Source: Periplaneta americana (Eukaryota; Arthropoda; Insecta; Blattodea; Blattidae). From it: 64,000 bases of DNA. The stretch covers positions 94,630,501-94,694,500 of the forward strand of contig NC_091124.1 of assembly GCF_040183065.1 (NCBI RefSeq), in the 5' to 3' direction. The translations under genes were made by a program, and so were the position numbers. Numbering within the stretch: the first letter of the stretch is position 1; every line of letters begins with the position of its first letter. The notes beneath the pieces are model-generated. The model did no database searches. It had not been told where the DNA came from and saw only the letters and a program-made list of their open reading frames with translations. Shown one piece after another: positions 1 to 11,097 of this stretch.

Positions 1-1357
1 TGTATGGAGATTGGCATTATTGTGTTGCAAGCAAAAGACTATCTCCTTCTCTGACCTAACTGAATTAGCATTTAGAATTGACAATTTCTTCAGACTCCAG
101 GACATCCAAAACAACCTCACCCTGCCTATTCCAAAAGACTGCCATTTTCTCCTCTGTCGAAACACACTACCCACTACCTCACTGTGCTCACATCCACTAT
201 ATAGTCTCCGTAAGCCTTTAGCAAGCATTGATGGATGTCAATGGGTACAATTTGTTTGGCAGTAAGGAATTCAGTAACATATCTCTGTTTTGTATGCACC
301 TCTATGTCAGATGTCATTTTCGTAGACTGCCCTGCTGCTGCTATTTATCGCATGAATACCAAACTAACAGGTCATTAACGTGAAAGTTCAAAATTTACTA
401 AAACACCACTAACATCCAGCTCGGACATTATAGGTCAACACAAATAATAGGAGGCATTAAATTAGGAATGACGCTTGTAGCTTGTCAAACAACCAGTAGT
501 ACTGGGAAATCAGACTATTGAGGGGAAGATTGTAAAATAATATGTTTTTGAAAATTCGCTCACACATAATGGAGACTAGAAGCAGCTAATTCTTCAACAG
601 AAAACTTGTTAACTGATATTGAAATTGTGGCAAGAAACGATTTCTAAAAATAGATTTGTGACTAAAGACTGAAAAAGTTTATACACAGAAATGTAATTTT
701 ATAATTTGTTCTTTCACAAAAGGATTCCCAATACATTAATTTCAAAAAGTAAACAAAGCAGTTACCCTTTAAGCCTAAATCTTTTTTGTCAGAAGAAGTT
801 TTTCAACTGGAAACATAAATCTTTTATTTTTTTTTTACAAATAAATAAAATCTCTTTCTTTTATTAATTTCTGTAATAGTTACGAATAAATGTTTGTCTA
901 ATCATGTAAAGGAAAATATACCACCATTTTCGACCAATACCCATACTGTGTTACTCTGTTTTTCAAATAAAGATTACTAACTTTTTTGTATAAAAATGAT
1001 TATATTCACAATACGCATCATTCTAAAAAAAATTTATTTGTGTACACTGAATATTTAACAGCAAAAATGAGCTTTATTAACAGAAAAGAATTTAGTTTTT
1101 TATTTGTCCTACCTAACTTAAATGTATTTCCAAAGGAATTTTAGAAGATGCTTTATTATTCTTTACACTTTATTTTTAGGAATTATGCTCTTTTATATAT
1201 ATATTTAAAATTTATATTTTATAGACCCTCAACCAACATGATTCTGGTCAAAAGTAGCAAACCTACGAGCAAAAGTCATGCTTTTCATACATTAGGGTTG
1301 CCTTAATGATGAATGTTGAAAATGAGTTCAAGCATAATAATCTATATATCATCATAC
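1..1357. other. psuG intron 2 (gene on minus strand), no exon seen
   Basis: AT-rich sequence downstream, on the minus strand, of the splice donor that closes psuG exon 2. I searched it for the next conserved glycosidase block, the glycine-rich stretch that follows the SRRD motif in this family, and found none. The remaining exons should lie left of base 1. A short plus-strand reading frame at 11-265 has a weak gag-like flavour but is not supported. Confidence 0.6.
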
Positions 1358-1498
1358 CTTGCTCAAAACATACGGAAAATCTCTCCTAGATGTCTTGATA
1401 GCAGGCACATTTAAACTGGCAAAATCTGCTAATATTTCTGGATCAAGACCAACTTTGATGCGACCTCCAATAATAGCTATTGTTGCTGGCACTGCCCC
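1358..1498 (-). CDS. psuG: pseudouridine-5'-phosphate glycosidase, exon 2 (partial gene)
   Basis: Second recognised coding exon of a PsuG/IndA-family enzyme, which reversibly splits pseudouridine 5'-phosphate into uracil and ribose 5-phosphate in pseudouridine salvage. It is 141 nt, exactly 47 codons, phase 0 at both ends. The peptide opens with GAVPATIAIIGGRIKVGL and ends with KTSRRDFPYVLSK. Both are hallmark family blocks; the lysine before SRRD lies in the active-site region. The acceptor is a T-tract then ctgtag at 1499-1500 and beyond; the donor is AAG|gtatgat at 1351-1357. It joins exon 1 (6729-6962) in frame, so VRKE runs straight into GAVPAT as in bacterial homologues. A LINE begins 44 bp upstream of the acceptor, beyond the T-tract. 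The gene continues off the left edge, so whether a PfkB kinase domain is fused, as in some eukaryotes, cannot be seen. Confidence 0.9.
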
Positions 1499-1542
1499 CT
1501 ACAGAAAAAAAAAAAACATAAAATACTGTAAAGAACATATCA

Positions 1543-2482
1543 TGTTAGGAGTAAATCCACAAACGATTAAGGAAAATACGGGAATTTTACTTGAAGCAAG
1601 TAAAGAGATAGGTTTGGAAGTAAATCCCGAAAATACAAAGTATATGATTATGTCTCGTGACCAGAATATTGTACGAAATGGAAATATAAAAATTGGAAAT
1701 TTATCCCCTGAAGAGGTGGAAAAATTCAAATACCTGGGAGCAACAGCAACAAATATAAATGATACTCGAGAGGAAATTTAAACACAGAATAAATATGGGA
1801 AATGCCTGTTATTATTTGCTTCAGAAGCTTTTATCATCCAGTTTGCTGTCAAAAAATCTGAAAGTTAGAATTTATAAAACAGTTATATTATTGGTTGTTC
1901 TTTATGGTTGTGAAACTTGAACTCTCACTTTGAGAGAGGAACATAGGTGAAGGGTGTATGAAAATAAGATGCTTAGGAAAATATTTGGGGCTAAGAGGGA
2001 TGAAATTACAGAAAAATGGAGAAAGTTACACAACACAAAACTGCAGGCATTGTATTCTTCACATGACATAATTAGAAACATTAAATCCAGAAGTTTGAGA
2101 TGGGCAGGGCATGTAGCACGTATGAGCGAATCCAGAAATGCATATAGAGTGTTGGTTGGGAGCCCGGAGGGAAAAAGACGTTTGGGGAGGCCGAGACATA
2201 GATGGGAAGATATTAAAATGGACTTGAGGGAGGTGGGATATGATGATAGAGACTGGATTAATCTTGCTTAGGCCTCAAAATCTGTGCTTCATTGGCTGGT
2301 CATGATAATATCTTTGAAAAATATTGGAGTGCAAGAGGTCAAATGACTTTATTGTCATTAGAAAACAACAACATTAGAACACAACAACAACAATCTTGCT
2401 CAGGATAGGGACCAATGGCGAGCTTATGTGATGGCAGCAATGAACCTCCGGGTTCCTTAAAAGCCAGTAAGTAAGTGAGTAA
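1543..2482 (+). mobile_element. 5'-truncated LINE (family L1a), RT C-terminal part, with 15-bp TSD
   Basis: Non-LTR retrotransposon fragment, plus orientation, inside psuG intron 1. It encodes, with stops and frameshifts, the region after the YADD box of reverse transcriptase: blocks reading NPQTIKEN, KYMIMSRDQ, KFKYLGAT, RIYKTV, LYGCET, RKIFGAKRDE and RWAGHVARMSESRNAYRVL. It ends in an (AAGT)n tail. A perfect 15-bp duplication, GTAAAGAACATATCA, flanks it at 1528-1542 and 2483-2497, so both ends of the insertion are defined. A foreign fragment sits inside it at 2269-2391. The same family occurs at 5060-5470 (minus) and 24612-25272 (minus). It is non-functional: no endonuclease domain or RT core, and several disabling changes. 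Confidence 0.92.
2269..2391 (+). mobile_element. short LINE 3' fragment nested in another LINE
   Basis: About 120 bp that interrupts the L1a LINE between the blocks DWINLA and QDRDQWRAYV. Its translation (DNIFEKYWSARGQMTLLS) matches the C-terminus of the RNase H-bearing LINE at 44225-45040, and it ends in an (ACA)n-like tail. The 9-bp duplication AATCTTGCT at 2260-2268 and 2392-2400 shows target-primed insertion of an extremely 5'-truncated copy. Confidence 0.85.
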
Positions 2483-2497
2483 GTAAAGAACATATCA

Positions 2498-5059
2498 CAT
2501 AATTCAACAATACAGAGTGAAACTATCTAGCGATAATCAAGACAAAATCTAAACCACACACAGTAGGTAGGTATGTGTTGAAATCAGCAGTGAGCCATCT
2601 CTTTCATTATTCTAGTGGGAAAATTTGTAAACATACTCTGTTGAACAAAAGAATTCTATGTACAATACTTCTCTAAACTGAGCATTATAGAGATATTAAA
2701 GAAAATATACGAAACCAAACCAATCTATAATTTACATGACTTGAAAATCTGAGTTTAATTTATGATCAGTATGTCTAGAAATAATCAAGACATTGTTTCA
2801 CAAGATGACAGAATTCTGAAAGATATGCTGACGAATTCTGACTTTATTCTTTAGTAAATTGAAAGGAGAGAATGATATCAGGAAGATATTTGTTAATCAT
2901 ATGATTATTATTTGCATGGAAAAATATTGTGTGTATAATATTTAAAAGAAAACATGGTAAGGAGGTCAACACAGCTTGAGTCAACCAGTTCTTTCCGAAC
3001 ATTTACTTGCAACCACTATGCTCAGATGATGCTGCTTTTATACAGTGTTTTTCAGTGAGCTGTCCTACATTTTAATTCGTCATAAGGTTTGGTGGGTCAC
3101 GAAACAACGTCAGTCACAAATCAAATAACTTGCAGTGTTAAGTATCGAAATGTGGTTGGTTTATAAATAATGTTTAGTTAGTTTGAATACTGAACGAAAG
3201 TGAATGTCTGGCAGTGTTCTTAGATAGCTATGGGTAATATTATAACAAAATAGTAGGCCTATGCTTTCAACTGTAGTAACTTGTGAAGTCAAAAATATTA
3301 ACAGAGAGAAGGAAGCGATATTTGGCATTCGTGCATTTCTGGTGACTTTTGGACTCATGTTCAATGACAGTTGATGCGGATGCTTCAAAACCAAACAGCA
3401 TTTTAAAGCCTTAGATATTACTTTCCTCTGCTAGACGAGGGGAAACAATGGATAAAAGATCATTTTGTAGAAGATGATTTAAAGTGAATCTAACATCAGC
3501 ACAGGATAATTCCCTGAAAGAGTTCTCGTATGACTCATTGCTAAAACCAGTGATTCATGAGACTAATTCAGTCTTATTTTTAATTAAAATACTCTGAGGT
3601 ATAGTCGGAGGCACCGATTTTGGCAAATGACCTCGATGACATTTCCAGTAGGCGAGCCAATATTGTTTGTGTAAGCTGCGAGAATGAGATGCGATAACAT
3701 TCTGAGTCGTTCATATTTCCACGGTACAGTCCTACTCAAAGAATACTTTTAATAAATGTAAATGACTTCCGTTCGCGATGATTTTACAATACGTCTCCTA
3801 CATTTTCTAAATTAAATTAATTCTTAATTAAAAGAAAAAAGCATTGCATTGCGCATATATATATAATCCTACCCTTACCAGATCAATATACAAGATTTGT
3901 CCAGTAATAATCTAGGGATCGTCTACTGGTGGTGCGACAATTCAAGTTAATAAAATTACGATTCTTCTTAATAATCAAAATATAATTTGGTTAATTGGGT
4001 AAAATTGCATGCTGTGGAAGTTAGATTTATATAAGAGTATAATAAATAGGATTGTAATGGATATTACAAGAGCAATAATTTCTTCACACGCACATTGTCA
4101 ATAGAACAGAGAAGAAAGCATTTTAAAATATTCGAAATCGTACAAAATATCGGAGAAACCAATTTTCCCTGCACAAATTGCACCAATTGAAAAATATAAT
4201 TACCATTCACAATAAATACTGTATTTTATGGTTTCTAAAAAGTTGTTTATTAATCTAGAGGTATTGGCTGATGACTATACCAAATTCCAGCACAACATTC
4301 ATTCAGAATATGTAGAAATTACACTTTGGATTTTACTAAATGCATAGGCCTACTATCAAAAGGTGTTACATACCCCCTTAAATACTGTACATGTGTTACC
4401 TGTGCGATATCCAATGTTCAATTTTTTAAAATATAATTCATAATATTGAAACTGCCATATTGAATTCGCACAAATTGTATTATTCGTAACTTTCGTCTCG
4501 AAAATCCCTAAGATAACTATTTTAATTTTTCACCCATTTTTTTCCCACTCCACCACTTTAGGGACAAAGTCGGACTAAATAATACCTTATTCGTATTCTG
4601 TGATCGCAAAGATCCCCAGATAACGACTTTCATTGAGATCGGATGACATGAGATTTCTCACTCCCTTCTGCCTTTTCATCAGTACCTTAGGATATGGTAT
4701 TTAAAAAAATCTAAGAATGTTTAACCAATATTGTAGAGAGAAACCTTCATTTTAAATTTTACGTCTCTAGTTAAATATAGTTTAGTGAAATTGAATTTTT
4801 TTACTTTCCTTATACATTTTAGGAACAATTCTGAGAGATCAGATGAATAGTCTAACCCAATTTTATGAGTGAATCTTTGTTTTAAATTTAAAGGCTGCAT
4901 GTCTGCTGGTTAAAAAAAATTAATCAGTATAATTATTTTGATCATTACTGCCTCCCCATTTTCCATCCCTTAACGTTCAGTATTTCGTAAAACTCAGTCT
5001 TATCTATTGACTAAGGATTAACATATTTCCATATACATATATATTTCCATATATAAAAG
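2498..5059. other. psuG intron 1, anonymous AT-rich DNA
   Basis: No coding block, tRNA-like segment or clear inverted repeat was recognised in this 2.5-kb stretch. It contains two copies of the palindromic octamer TAGGCCTA (3254, 4345). Short reading frames here have no recognisable similarity. Confidence 0.5.
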
Positions 5060-5470
5060 ATTATATTTCCATTTCGTACAATATTCTGGTCACGAGACAT
5101 AATCATATACTTTTCGGGATTTACTACCAAACCTATCGCTTTATTTGCTTCAAGTAAAATTTCCGTGTTTTCCCTAATCGTTTGTGGAGTTTTTCCTAAC
5201 ATATTCACGTCATCCGCATAGACAAAAATCTGACGTAACCCGTTCAATTCCAAACCCACTCTGTTATCCTGAACTTTCCTAATGGCATATTCTAGAACGA
5301 AATTAAAAAGTAAAGGTGATAGTGCATCTCCTTGCTTTAGCCCGCAGTGAATTGGAAAAGCATCAGATAGAAACTGGCCTATACGGACTCTGCTGTAAGT
5401 TTCATTGAGACACATTTTAATTAATCGAACAAGTTTCTTGGAAATACCAAAGACACATTATAGGCTACTG
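5060..5470 (-). pseudogene. LINE reverse transcriptase fragment (family L1a)
   Basis: Minus-strand fragment of a non-LTR reverse transcriptase. The core motifs LKQGDALSPLLFNFVLEYAI and FVYADDVNML (the YADD catalytic box) are legible, followed by the NPEKYMIMSRDQNIVRNGNI block that overlaps the start of the copy at 1543-2482. Both 5' and 3' ends are missing; the homology stops abruptly at the NGNI block near a short ATATTTCCAT tandem repeat. It lies in psuG intron 1, opposite in orientation to the first copy. It is a dead fragment of one RT subdomain. Confidence 0.88.
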
Positions 5471-5829
5471 TAATACTTGTTTAGTTTTTGGAGGTGACTG
5501 TCCAGAGTGCACAAATACTCGGACGTGCATGTTTACTCTTATGTCCTACCCATTCCACTGCGACAGAGATAACAGCCGATCTTGCAGCGGTGAGGACTCG
5601 CTCTCCAATTCACATCAAGAAAATCCATCTGCCAAAATCCCTGGTGCGACCTATACTTGATGGGTTTTTCAACAAAATATTTGTGTAAGCATGTCTTTTC
5701 AACCTTGGTGTACTCGAAAAATAAATATAGAAACAAACTGTCAGTAGAAAGTAATTTGAAATTGAAATTTACATCCTTCAGTCCTGATACAGATTTACTG
5801 ACTGAAAGCAGTGTCACATATCAGTCACA

Positions 5830-5991
5830 TTTTTTTTTTTTTTTTTTTTTTTTTTTTATTAGACTTATTGGAAAACGTTACAAGAAATGATTGGAGACCA
5901 TAATAGGGCACTAGATCTACTACTAGAAAGGAGAAGGATGGTAATGGTGATGGTGAGAAAGAGGAGGAGGAGGAGGAGGAGGAGGAGGAGG
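5830..5991. repeat. poly-T run and (AGG)n microsatellite
   Basis: A 28-bp T run at 5830-5857 is followed at 5961-5991 by an AGG trinucleotide run. They create spurious serine- or arginine-rich reading frames on both strands. The T run could be the reverse-complement tail of an insertion, but no partner element is visible. Confidence 0.8.
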
Positions 5992-6319
5992 ATGAGTAGG
6001 AGTAGGATGGCGACATCTTTATATTTATCATGTTTAGCAAGAGGGTCATACCATAAGTCATGGCAACTATATTATATCAGCAGGAATAGAAATTCGCGAT
6101 ATTCGATTGAAGATCATTGGAATGTGCTTCACAATGCTAATACCAAACTGGGTCCAGGTACAGGATTCAATGGGTAAGGGAAATTGAAAAATGTATAAAA
6201 TGTTTTATTATGGACAAAAGGAAACAAAGTACATTACTCACAGCTAACAGCCTTCACTGCTGTGTCACAATGGAGAGAGTACAAGTGAGGCTCTCTAACC
6301 TTTAATGCTTTGCCTATTC

Positions 6320-6462
6320 TGGAAAAATTAATACGGAAAGTCCGTTCAGTGCCTCTGTCAACTGCCGCGTGTGAACGAGGTTTCAGCATTGCTCATAGCA
6401 TCAAAACTGCCGAAAAAAATAGTTTGTTGGTGAAAACTTTAAGAGTCTCTAATGACAATTAA
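6320..6462 (+). pseudogene. hAT transposase C-terminal (dimerisation) remnant
   Basis: A short plus-strand frame reads VPLSTAACERGFSIAHSIK, the signature of the hAT-family C-terminal dimerisation region (S-T-A-x-C-E-R-x-F-S). It ends in a stop after about 45 residues, and no upstream transposase core is legible. It lies in psuG intron 1, just downstream (on the minus strand) of exon 1. It is a molecular fossil. Confidence 0.75.
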
Positions 6463-6728
6463 ACTTAATGGGTCGCCATTGAATTTGTGGGATACCTTTA
6501 CAGTCGCAGATACATGGGTCACCTCCAGACATCATTCGGCAGATCAGTCTCAGTCGCTAAAGGAAAGGAGGAAGGAGCAGTACCACCTCAAAATTTTTCT
6601 TTAAGGTAAGCTTACTTTCATTTGACATATTTTAACACCTACTTTTCTTTTAAAATGGCAAAATTCATACCTACATCATATGCATAGTCCTTATTCACAA
6701 TCCAAATGTCAACCAAAATACTGTTTAC

Positions 6729-6962
6729 CTCCTTTCTGACAGTTTCCTCAACTTGCTGAGCCACTTCAAGATTTTGAGGATATGGCATTCCATGTGTAAT
6801 TATTGTCGATTCCAATGCAACGACAGGTCTGTGGTTTCTCAATGCTATTGAAACGTCTGACGAAACATCAATACAGCTTGAACAGTTATATCTACTCATT
6901 TTACGTTTCAATAAATACCAGGCAGCACGATTTCGTAATATGTGTGTCATTTTTATCTGCAT
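6729..6962 (-). CDS. psuG: pseudouridine-5'-phosphate glycosidase, exon 1 (partial gene)
   Basis: First recognised coding exon, 234 nt or 78 codons, ending at donor GAG|gtaaac (6723-6728), phase 0. From residue 46 it reads [20 protein letters not shown] then [13 protein letters not shown], the N-terminal signature of PsuG/IndA enzymes. The Glu of VALEST corresponds to the catalytic acid of the bacterial enzyme. Ahead of it is a ~45-residue basic leader ([17 protein letters not shown]...) absent from bacterial PsuG and compatible with a mitochondrial targeting peptide; that is inference. The first Met (6962) and an internal Met four codons later are both possible starts. Intron 1 runs 1499-6728 (about 5.2 kb) and is filled with LINE and hAT debris. 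Mammals lack this enzyme, whereas many invertebrates and microbes have it. Confidence 0.9.
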
Positions 6963-7559
6963 AAACTATTTCTGTTTATCTAATGACCTGTAAACAGATA
7001 AATTAAAATAAATTAACATAACCTCAGTGGAAATCCATTTTACTTATTATTTCTGCGTTTATTTTAGTTTTCAATCACAAACTAATTTACTACTTACCTA
7101 TAATTGAACAAAATATTAACTTACTAAATTACTTTTAACCTAATCGAAGCTACAGAGCATCATAAAAATATGACAGTGACAAAACGAGACGTTCGTAACT
7201 ACGTGTTCACGACTTACAAATGTATATTATAAATATCACTCAGGGCAAGAAATAATTAACGCAATGTTCCCTGAAAGTTACGGAAACTAACGTACACGAA
7301 AAATATAATATAAACACTACCGGCACGACCGAAGAAAATTGCCGCGTTCTACACGTGTATCTCACGAGACTAGCCAACACGCGAAAACTCCATTACCGCA
7401 CGCATTGTCGCCAACCCATGCTTAATAAAAATGGCTGTCTAGTAGTACAAAATAAAGCTAAAAATAGCTAAATGTAGATGCACCAACATTTGCACTATTA
7501 TCTGAACTATTAGCAGATTCTTCATTATTACGGAAACCCCTGATCACGATCAGAGCTGA
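6963..7559. other. upstream region of psuG, probable 5' UTR and promoter
   Basis: About 600 bp upstream of the psuG start codon. It has no repeat I recognise and is richer in CG dinucleotides around 7310-7420, as a promoter-proximal region might be. No TATA box or initiator could be assigned with confidence. Confidence 0.35.
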
Positions 7560-7989
7560 AACGTTTGTGTGTTTTTTTACCTTGTACGGAGGAGGGACCC
7601 CAAGACTCTTGCAACCTAAGGCTTATTGTGCTTACCAGTCCTATTCTATGAACGACTGGATAGCCGAACAGCCCTCGCTCTTGTACAAGTAATTACAGCA
7701 CACCGCACCGTTAATTTAACCTGAACTATTGTATTTTTTTTTATTTTAGTAGGTTATTTTACGACGCTTTATCAACATCTTAGGTTATTTAGCGTCTGAA
7801 TGAGATGAAGGGGATAATGCCAGTGAAATGAGTCCGGGGTCCAGCACCGAAAGTTACCCAGCATTTGCTCTTATTGGGTTGAGAGGAAACCCTGGAAAAA
7901 ACTTCAACAAGGTAACTTGCCCCGACCGGGACAAGGTGGTCCACCTGGTTTCGCGGCCAGACGCACAGGTGTGGACGGAGCTATTGTAA

Positions 7990-8030
<41 letters not shown>

Positions 8031-8115
8031 ATGTGAATTAATGATGGTGAAATGAGTTCGAGGTCCAACGCCGTAGTAAGTTACCCAGCAATTCTGTTTC
8101 TGGATTAATAAAACG
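7560..8115 (-). mobile_element. SINE-C copy split by a SINE-A insertion
   Basis: SINE-C segments 7560-7733 and 7981-8115 match the copy at 11660-12016: both carry the block around 'cttgtacggagga', the block 'cttgtacaagta', a (GAT)n stretch, and the block ending 'gttacccagcaattctg'. The (GAT)n tract is enlarged here (about 7990-8030). The element is interrupted by a minus-strand SINE-A (7734-7977). The imperfect 11-bp duplication GA(A/G)CTATTGTA at both junctions gives the insertion order: C first, then A. Confidence 0.85.
7734..7977 (-). mobile_element. SINE-A (tRNA-derived), nested in SINE-C
   Basis: About 245 bp in reverse orientation, starting from its A-rich tail (here T-rich) and ending with the tRNA-like head 'ccacacctgtg' on the minus strand. 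The tRNA-like promoter is damaged: the A-box part seen in the copies at 10155 and 10726 is deleted and the B-box is altered. Confidence 0.85.
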
Positions 8116-9016
8116 TTTATTTCCATTTTGTTCTGTACTTTTAGAAAAGGACCGGATATCCCACAGATCCATTGTCACACAATGACCTCTCTCTACAAAA
8201 TATTCCAAGCTTGTCCCAATTCTTTCTTAACTATACTGTAAAAAAATTAATCGCATAATGAATGCTTATGTTTTGAAACATAATATTTTCGTAAACGTTA
8301 ATTTGTACATTAATTTGAAAATCTATTATTAATCTACAGAATTATGTCTTTTTTTCATACTTAATACTTCAAAGAGACAGTAGCCTTATCACTTGGACCT
8401 GGGGGAGGGTATATTAAGAAAAATATCGAAACGGAAACCGATTTTTCAGGTTTTCATACTGCAAATCTACCTTAAGCCTAAGCTCTTTCGGTATCTATAG
8501 GATGAACATTGCCGAGTTAATCAATGGAGAGCAGTGTTGAGAATTATAACAACTAAATATCGTAAAATATGCAGAAAATATGCATTTATAAATGTCGAAA
8601 TGTGCACTGTGACCATAGGTGGAGAGAGAACCGTTTCTTTGGGGGCAAAGCAAAATCTTAGAATCCCCATATAACGGAGCTATGGGGGACATCTTTTACC
8701 TCCTCTCCCATTATAGATTAACCGTGGCACAACAATCGATATATGATCATTTAGTAAAGGTATTTTCGGGGAGCATGTTTCATATAGTGTTACATCCATA
8801 GCCGCGATGTATCGGACCGAGTTGTATAGGGCTTGAATTGTAGGTCAACTACAAATTATAATAGGGCATAACTTAAAACAATCTCCCTCTTTTTCTCTCT
8901 CATACAGAAACATATGCATGCATCAATAAAACTACGTAAAAGTGCTAACAGAAAAATTTTCATATGAAGCTTACCTTCCTGAAGATATCATAAGAAATGT
9001 AGACTCTAATTATTTA
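8116..9016. other. intergenic, no recognised feature
   Basis: AT-rich sequence between the SINE cluster and a Penelope-like fragment. Short reading frames at 8495-8801 have no recognisable similarity and overlap on opposite strands. I see nothing supportable. Confidence 0.4.
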
Positions 9017-9090
9017 TACATCTTGATTACACAACTTTTAACACTATATCACTTCGGAAAACGTATTATGTGTCTTTCTCGTGTTAAATT
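9017..9090 (-). mobile_element. Penelope-like element 3' end fragment
   Basis: A 74-bp stretch starting 'tacatcttgattacacaac' is nearly identical to the terminal segment of the Penelope-like copies at 37525 and 42055. Only the extreme 3' end survives, with no coding part. Orientation is inferred from those copies. Confidence 0.75.
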
Positions 9091-10142
9091 ATCGTGTCTA
9101 ATTATTTTATTTAATCTCGTCTTTAAGTTTACACATTTTACTGGAATCACGTTTCTTATTTCTGCGTTGTTCTGCAGTATGTTATTCATAAATCTCCAAG
9201 TGGCGGCCTGAACACCTGCAGACTTCTGACATATGAGTACAGGCTGTTACAAAAAAAAAAACATTACAGTACTTCCATTCCTCAAGTGAGGTATAGAAAT
9301 TCTTATACTTTCAGAAATTTAAAATAAATATGAGTATTATAGTCCAGACACATGATCTGAAGACATTAATTCATCAATTTAAGCACAGAAACTTAATCAT
9401 AAACAAAAGCAAAATAGATCTTTTGAATTCAATATTTTCTAGCTTTTATAGGTAAAAAAAAGTTCAGACATATTTGGGGAGGCAGTGCCCCCTTGCCTCC
9501 CCCCCTGCCCCATAACTTCGCCTATGACTGTGACTAAATGTTGAAGAGCCGGCAAACATACCACAGTATAGGATCCTACGAAAACAGTAATTACTAGTCA
9601 TATAATTGGAAATATTCAAATTATTGGGAATAAAGAAAAACACTGTCACTTTAATTTCTTAATTATTCCCTTATTGGCTATTGCTAACTTAATTAAAACC
9701 AATTTGACACAGACAATTTATTTTATCTTATGACAGCATGACTTTGTAACACAATACTCTTTTTCATGTTTTTTAGGATTCAGGTTGTTTCTCCTGCCCA
9801 TAAATATAAACTTGTACACAAAAAAAGTTCTTACTAGGTCTATATTAGGGGACAAAACTTACAATTCGGCAACACGGTAGGATTAACGTCCAAATCACTA
9901 CCGTATCCTTGAAGCACTTCGCTAATTTCCCTCTACATCTTCAGACCATCATTCTTTATGTTCGCTGACGCCGCGTTTTCTCAACAAAATTTATTCAGAA
10001 CTCCTTGATTTGACTTGCGGAATATGTAGGCTATGAACTATCGAAATTGATCGGATAAGACTGATTTTTTTATTTTTACGGGACAAAACAACAAACCAAC
10101 TCATTAATGCATCACAACGACCCCTATACAAGGAACATCAAA
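9091..10142. other. intergenic, no recognised gene
   Basis: AT-rich DNA. The segment around 9465-9540 ('ggggaggcagtgccccc') resembles the end of a mobile element but has no matching partner in the window. No coding block was recognised. Confidence 0.4.
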
Positions 10143-10154
10143 ATATACCAACTT

Positions 10155-10401
10155 GTTCACACTTGTGGAGTAACGGTTAGCACGTCTGGCCGCGAAACCA
10201 GGTGGCCCGCGTTCGATTCCCGGTCGGGGCAAGTTACCTGGTTGAGTTTTTTCCGGGGTTTTCCCCTCATCCCAGCAAACGCTGGGTAACTATTGGTGCT
10301 GGACCCCCGACTCATTTCACCGGCATTGTCACCTTCAACTCATTCAGACGCTAAATAACCTAAGCTGTTGATAAAGCGTCGTAAAATAACCTACTAAAAA
10401 A
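10155..10401 (+). mobile_element. SINE-A (tRNA-derived), intact copy with 12-bp TSD
   Basis: About 247 bp. It begins with a tRNA-like head, A-box 'taacggttagcacg' and B-box 'gttcgattcccggt', followed by a unique body and an A-rich tail. Twelve-base duplications ATATACCAACTT (10143-10154) and ATACACCAACTT (10402-10413) flank it with one mismatch. Both Pol III promoter boxes look intact. The anticodon-arm region is not tRNA-like enough for a functional tRNA. Confidence 0.9.
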
Positions 10402-10601
10402 ATACACCAACTTCAGTCGCCTATACCCTACACTGAAGTCTATCCAAGAATATACACCTTAAAGTCGTACGTAGGCCTAGCAACTAATTAGATAACATGC
10501 AAATTATTGATTTTCGCCCAATTTACACATTCTCGAAGTCAAATCAAGGAGCTCTGAATAAATTTTGTCGAGAAAATGCGCCAAAAGCTAAAGTAAATAG
10601 T

Positions 10602-11097
10602 CGACCTCGGTAGCATAGTTGGTATAGCGTTCGTCTTCTATACTCGAGATTGCGGGTTCGATCCCGGTCCAGATCGATTGTATTTAAGTGTGTTTAAATT
10701 CGACAGGCTCATGTCAGTAGATTTATTTTTATTTTAGTAGGTTATTTTACGACGCTTTATCAACTTCTTAGATTATTTAGCGTCTGAATGAGATGAAGGC
10801 GATAATGCCGGTGAAATAAGTCCAGGATCCAGCACCGAAAGCTACCCAGCATTTGCTCATATTGGGTTGAGGGAAAACCCCGGAAAAAACCTCAACGAGG
10901 TAACTTGCCCCGACCGGGAATCGAACCCGGGCCACCTGGTTTCGCGGCCAGACGCGCTAACCGTTACTCCACAGGTGTGGACCAGTAGGTTTACTGGCAT
11001 GTAAAAAAACACCTTCGGGACAAAGTTCCGGCACACCAGCGACGCTGATATATCCTTTGCAGTTGCGAACGCGTTAAATAAACCATAATTTAATCTA
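10602..11097 (+). mobile_element. SINE-B (tRNA-derived), split by SINE-A
   Basis: tRNA-derived SINE with A-box 'tggtatagcg' and B-box 'gggttcgatcccgg'. Its body (...gacgctgatat...) and 3' end 'taaataaaccataattta' match the copies at 12333-12543 and 59695-60409. It is interrupted at 10726-10981 by an opposite-strand SINE-A. The approximate 12-bp duplication CAGTAG(A/G)TTTA at 10715-10725 and 10983-10993 marks the event. Confidence 0.9.
10726..10981 (-). mobile_element. SINE-A nested in SINE-B
   Basis: Reverse-oriented full-length SINE-A: a T-rich tail on the left, tRNA head on the right ('gcgctaaccgttactccac' on the plus strand). On the minus strand both promoter boxes are recognisable ('ggttcgattcccggtc'). 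Its target duplication inside SINE-B shows it is younger than its host. Confidence 0.9.

Noticed and set aside
11-265. 84-residue frame with a weak retroelement gag-like pattern (LTELAFRIDN)
   Set aside because: One short motif only, no protease, RT or LTR nearby; treated as intron DNA.
5825-6177. Ser- or Arg-rich proteins
   Set aside because: Produced by a poly-T run and an (AGG)n microsatellite.
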